Of a DNA stretch of 64,000 nt, positions 61,144 to 64,000 are shown piece by piece. The stretch lies in contig NC_087077.1 in NCBI RefSeq assembly GCF_026151205.1, positions 17,902,475 to 17,966,474 on the forward strand, in the 5' to 3' direction. The position numbers and the translations under genes are program-made. How positions within the stretch are numbered: the first letter of the stretch is position 1; each line of letters begins with the position of its first letter. Origin of the DNA: Bolinopsis microptera. Its lineage: Eukaryota > Ctenophora > Tentaculata > Lobata > Bolinopsidae. A model generated the notes under the pieces. That model was not told where the DNA came from. It saw only the letters and a program-made list of their open reading frames with translations, and searched no databases.

Positions 61144-61151
61144 CTCTCGAT

Positions 61152-61640
61152 ACGCCTCTGAGTTTGAAGGCCCCCGCTTCCGAGCTCGTATTGCATAGTA
61201 TAACAGGGCAGGCCTAAGCCTGCCTTTCGAGATCACATTACAAAGAGGAAGCCTCGACCTCCAAAATTGTGTATCGAGGGGCGGTGTGGACTTCGAATTT
61301 AAACCGAAAAATATTTTCGGCTCATTATAATGAGGGTAACATGAAACGTTAACAAAACTGATTTCCAGGATAACTTTGTAAATTGTTTGACTTAATTTTC
61401 GGTCCGAGTCATCTCGATACGTACCTCTGAAGGCAGGGCCCGCTTCCGAGTTCGGTTTGCATAGGGGAGGCCTGCCTTCCGAGATTGCATTACAAGGGGG
61501 AAGCCTCGAGTCCAAAATCAAGTATAATCGAGGTGTGGGTGTTTTTTCGGTATGAGTCATCTCGATACGTACCTCTGAAGTCAGAGCTCCCGCCTCCGAG
61601 TTTGGTTTGCTAAGGGGATGCCTCAATAAGTTATGAGTAT
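61152..61640. repeat. Tandem repeat array hosting the TIR element
   Basis: Units carry ATCTCGATACGTACCTCTGA, CCGCTTCCGAG and GGAGGCCTGCCTTCCGAGAT-like blocks at about 61152, 61405 and 61560. The first unit continues leftward at about 59510-59578, where the TIR element split it. Its open frame on the minus strand is incidental. Confidence 0.7.
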
Positions 61641-61704
61641 AGGGCATAGGCTCCTTATGTATATAGGCTTCTTCGAATTGTTCAAATTATGTGCGAAAAA
61701 TTCT

Positions 61705-61842
61705 CATACTGTTTGTCCGCTAATGTCCGACAATGTCCGTCAATGTCCGTTAATGTCTCAAAAAACACGTCCGTTGTCTCATATAATCCAAAAAGGACAT
61801 GCAGACATTATAGGCGGACATTGGCGCATGTGTCACCCCCTA
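61705..61842. repeat. Fragment of the GGACATAGGCGGACA family, right end
   Basis: Tandem TAATGTCCG decamers, then CACGTCCGTTGTCTCATATA, ATCCAAAAAGGACA and a terminal GTGTCACCCCCTATA match the right end of the element at 35211-38317. Confidence 0.75.
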
Positions 61843-62128
61843 TAGTGTATAGTGTATAGTGTATAGTGTATAGTGTATAGTGTATAGTGTATATTATATA
61901 GTGTATAGTGTATAGTGTATAGTTTATAGTGTATAGTGTATATAGTATAGTGTATAGTGTATACTTATAGTGTATAGTGTATCTAGGGTATAGTGTGTAG
62001 TGTGTAGTGTGTAGTGTGTAGTGTGTAGTGTGTAGTGTGTAGTGTGTAGTGTGTAGTGTGTAGTGTGTAGTGTGTAGTGTGTAGTGTGTAGTGTGTAGTG
62101 TGTAGTGTGTGTTCTGTAGTGTGTATGC
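61843..62128. repeat. Heptamer arrays (TAGTGTA)n and (TAGTGTG)n
   Basis: Two adjoining microsatellites, one derived from the other by a single A to G change: TAGTGTA to about 61985, then a very regular TAGTGTG run to 62128. They abut the terminal CCCCCTATA of the preceding element, whose TATAG may have seeded them. Confidence 0.9.
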
Positions 62129-62335
62129 CAGTGACTGCGGTGGAAATTGAAACATGAAGAGACTGCACTTCAAGTGTGATGCTCTTTTGTTCATCCACTA
62201 ATATTGACGAGACTAAGACTCAAATTTGCAAAACCGAACTCTTCTCCTATTTTGCTGAGAGTAAACTGATTTAGATTATTTGAAATTCAATTATATAATT
62301 TTTATTTTTTATATATATTATATTATATTATATTG

Positions 62336-63118
62336 TACTAGAAAACCCGTGGTCACAGGGAGGAAGCTAATAGTATTTTTTGTTAGTAAGTTTAAATCGC
62401 GTCAAAAAATATCCTACACAACCGAAGATACAGCCGATTAAAATGTTGCTCGCACTAAACACAACGTAATATCAACAAAACCGATAAAAATGCCGTTTTA
62501 ACAATCTTTGCACGTGCACGTGCGTGTAACAACCCTCGTATTACCATGGTTACTTTGCAACCTTTTGCTATTTACCTACTTTGCACTTGGGCGGTCGTAC
62601 ATTGTACATACAGTGTACATTGTACGAAGATAATGTTTTGAATTATAATATAGACTGAACGTGAACACAACGTAATATCAACAAAACCGATCAAAATGAC
62701 GTTAAAACAATCATTGCACGTGCACGTGCGTGTAACAATCCTCGTTACCATGGTAACTACGCAACTTCCTATTTCTCGTCTGATTTGCACGTGGGCGGTC
62801 GTACATACAGACAAAATGAATTCTCTGAATTATAAGTAAGACTAGAAAACCCGTGGTCAGAGGGAGGAAGCTAATAGTATTATATTTCTTTGGTAGTCAG
62901 TTTTTATCGCATCAAAAAATATCCGTCAGTACAACCGAAGATACAGCCGATTATAATGTAGCTAGCACTGAACACAACGTAATTACCACAAAACCGATCA
63001 AAATGCCGTTAAAAAAATCTTTGCACGTGCACGTGTGTGCAACAACCCCTGTTGCCATGGTTATTATGAAACTACCTATTTCTTATCAATTTGCACGTGG
63101 GCGGTCGTACATACAGAA
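62336..63118. repeat. Three tandem copies of a roughly 280 bp repeat
   Basis: Full copies at about 62338-62612 and 62840-63118 begin CTAGAAAACCCGTGGTCA and end GGGCGGTCGTACATACAG. A 5'-truncated copy lies at 62650-62818. All contain TTTGCACGTGCACGTG or a variant and an ACCATGGTTA-type palindrome. Uncoded; possibly a SINE or satellite unit. Confidence 0.8.
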
Positions 63119-64000
63119 TAATTCTTTGAATATATTTTTTAATAATTCTGCGTTTTATATACAACATATGCTGTAAAATTTATGATTTTGGCGTAATTGT
63201 TTGCCAAAAACTGATTTTGGCCACGTGATGGCCTAATTTTAGTTACTTCAATAGAAACATGTGTAAATGAATAATAGAACTAGCAATAATAATACATTAA
63301 TACTAAAAGTAATACAATATTTACCAAATGTGATGCCCCTCCAACATCATACGTGAATGATTAAAAATGTTAAATTTTAACTTAATACTTTTGAGTTATG
63401 AAATAAATATGAAAATGGCAAATAGTCCTGCGAAAAACAGCACGACAAATAACTAATTTTCATTTTAATAATGGCATATAACCATGCAATATCCTGTTGT
63501 TTATTACGAACATGACCCACATTTATAAAAAGATAGTTCTCCACTCAATACCTGTCTGGACTTCAGTCTGCTAAAAGAAGTTCACAGTTCTCTTAAAGAG
63601 GGTCACAAGGTCTCAGAACCATAGTTCATGGCACTTAGGAAATGACGATAACAATGTAAAGAACATAATCTGAAAATTTGAGCTCTCTACCTAGCTCCTG
63701 AGCGGAGTTACAGCCATAATTAGATCTCGCCCCTGTGACGTCAGCTAAATTCTTCCGCTCGGGTGGGCTATGCTTGTCAAAGCAAACTTAGTGTAATGTG
63801 TTCTGTTTTCTGCCTAGTTTCTTACATGATTAACCTATTTCTATTTCCAATTTCCAGTTATGTTGTCTGCTGCTAGAAAATTACACGTAGAATTACACGA
63901 TTTATTGACATAATGTTGATATTGTAACAGAAATAAAACATTACATAACATTTAGCATTGTAATATTCACTTTTGGTAAAAAGTTTTAAATGAAAAAGAC
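63119..64000. other. Right edge of window, no gene seen
   Basis: AT-rich with one TGACGTCA (63736-63743). No exon or element recognised. Confidence 0.4.

Noticed and set aside
61120-61647. 175-residue minus-strand ORF
   Set aside because: It crosses a tandem non-coding repeat and the end of a TIR element.
61808-62198. ORFs of HYTLHTT repeats
   Set aside because: Translation of the TAGTGTG heptamer array.

Overview
This 64 kb window is eukaryotic and AT-rich. Coding sequence is broken into short exons by GT-AG introns, and there are no operons or Shine-Dalgarno-type starts. Gene content (animal MTHFR with its regulatory domain, a two-CH-domain spectrin-repeat protein, an OFA-type MFS carrier) and the mobile elements point to an invertebrate metazoan. 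A cnidarian is my best guess, because the ORF1-like protein family carried by two of the elements is one I associate with cnidarian genomes. The phylum is inference.

Layout. 1-3542: a kilobase-scale fold-back element whose centre holds broken pieces of an ORF1-like gene. 6097-10875 (+): a complete 12-exon MFS transporter with a pair of duplicated, equal-length exons that look mutually exclusive, and a 727 bp palindromic MITE in one intron. 11962-17330 (-): an unrecognised helical protein with a long basic disordered tail, three tandem 44-residue repeats and one single-base frameshift. 18735-21285 (-): complete methylenetetrahydrofolate reductase. 23503-24660 (-): 3' end of a LINE. 27550-31854 (+): an unrecognised protein or pair of proteins; a hAT-like element with an exact 8 bp target duplication lies between the two coding blocks. 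32942-54243 (+): a 20-exon gene for a 1,120-residue protein (two CH domains, acidic linker, spectrin-like coiled coils, C-terminal membrane anchor) that resembles a minimal nesprin/KASH or calmin-type protein. Its introns hold a 3.1 kb polypyrimidine element, a CRE/E-box cluster, a MITE, and a 39 bp minisatellite that repeats a splice acceptor 14 times. 54790-56928: a 2.1 kb minisatellite whose antisense strand repeats the 5' splice-site consensus. 57144-63118: MITEs, a 1,565 bp TIR element carrying the second ORF1-like gene, heptamer arrays and a three-copy 280 bp repeat.

The cellular genes are functionally unrelated: one-carbon metabolism, monocarboxylate-type transport, cytoskeleton-membrane linkage and unknowns. 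The strongest unusual signals are the duplicated MFS exon pair, the acceptor-repeating minisatellite that stays in frame with the downstream exon, the KASH-like tail, and one ORF1-like gene family sitting inside two unrelated inverted-repeat elements. Exon models come from reading splice sites and phases by eye; no transcript or database evidence was available.
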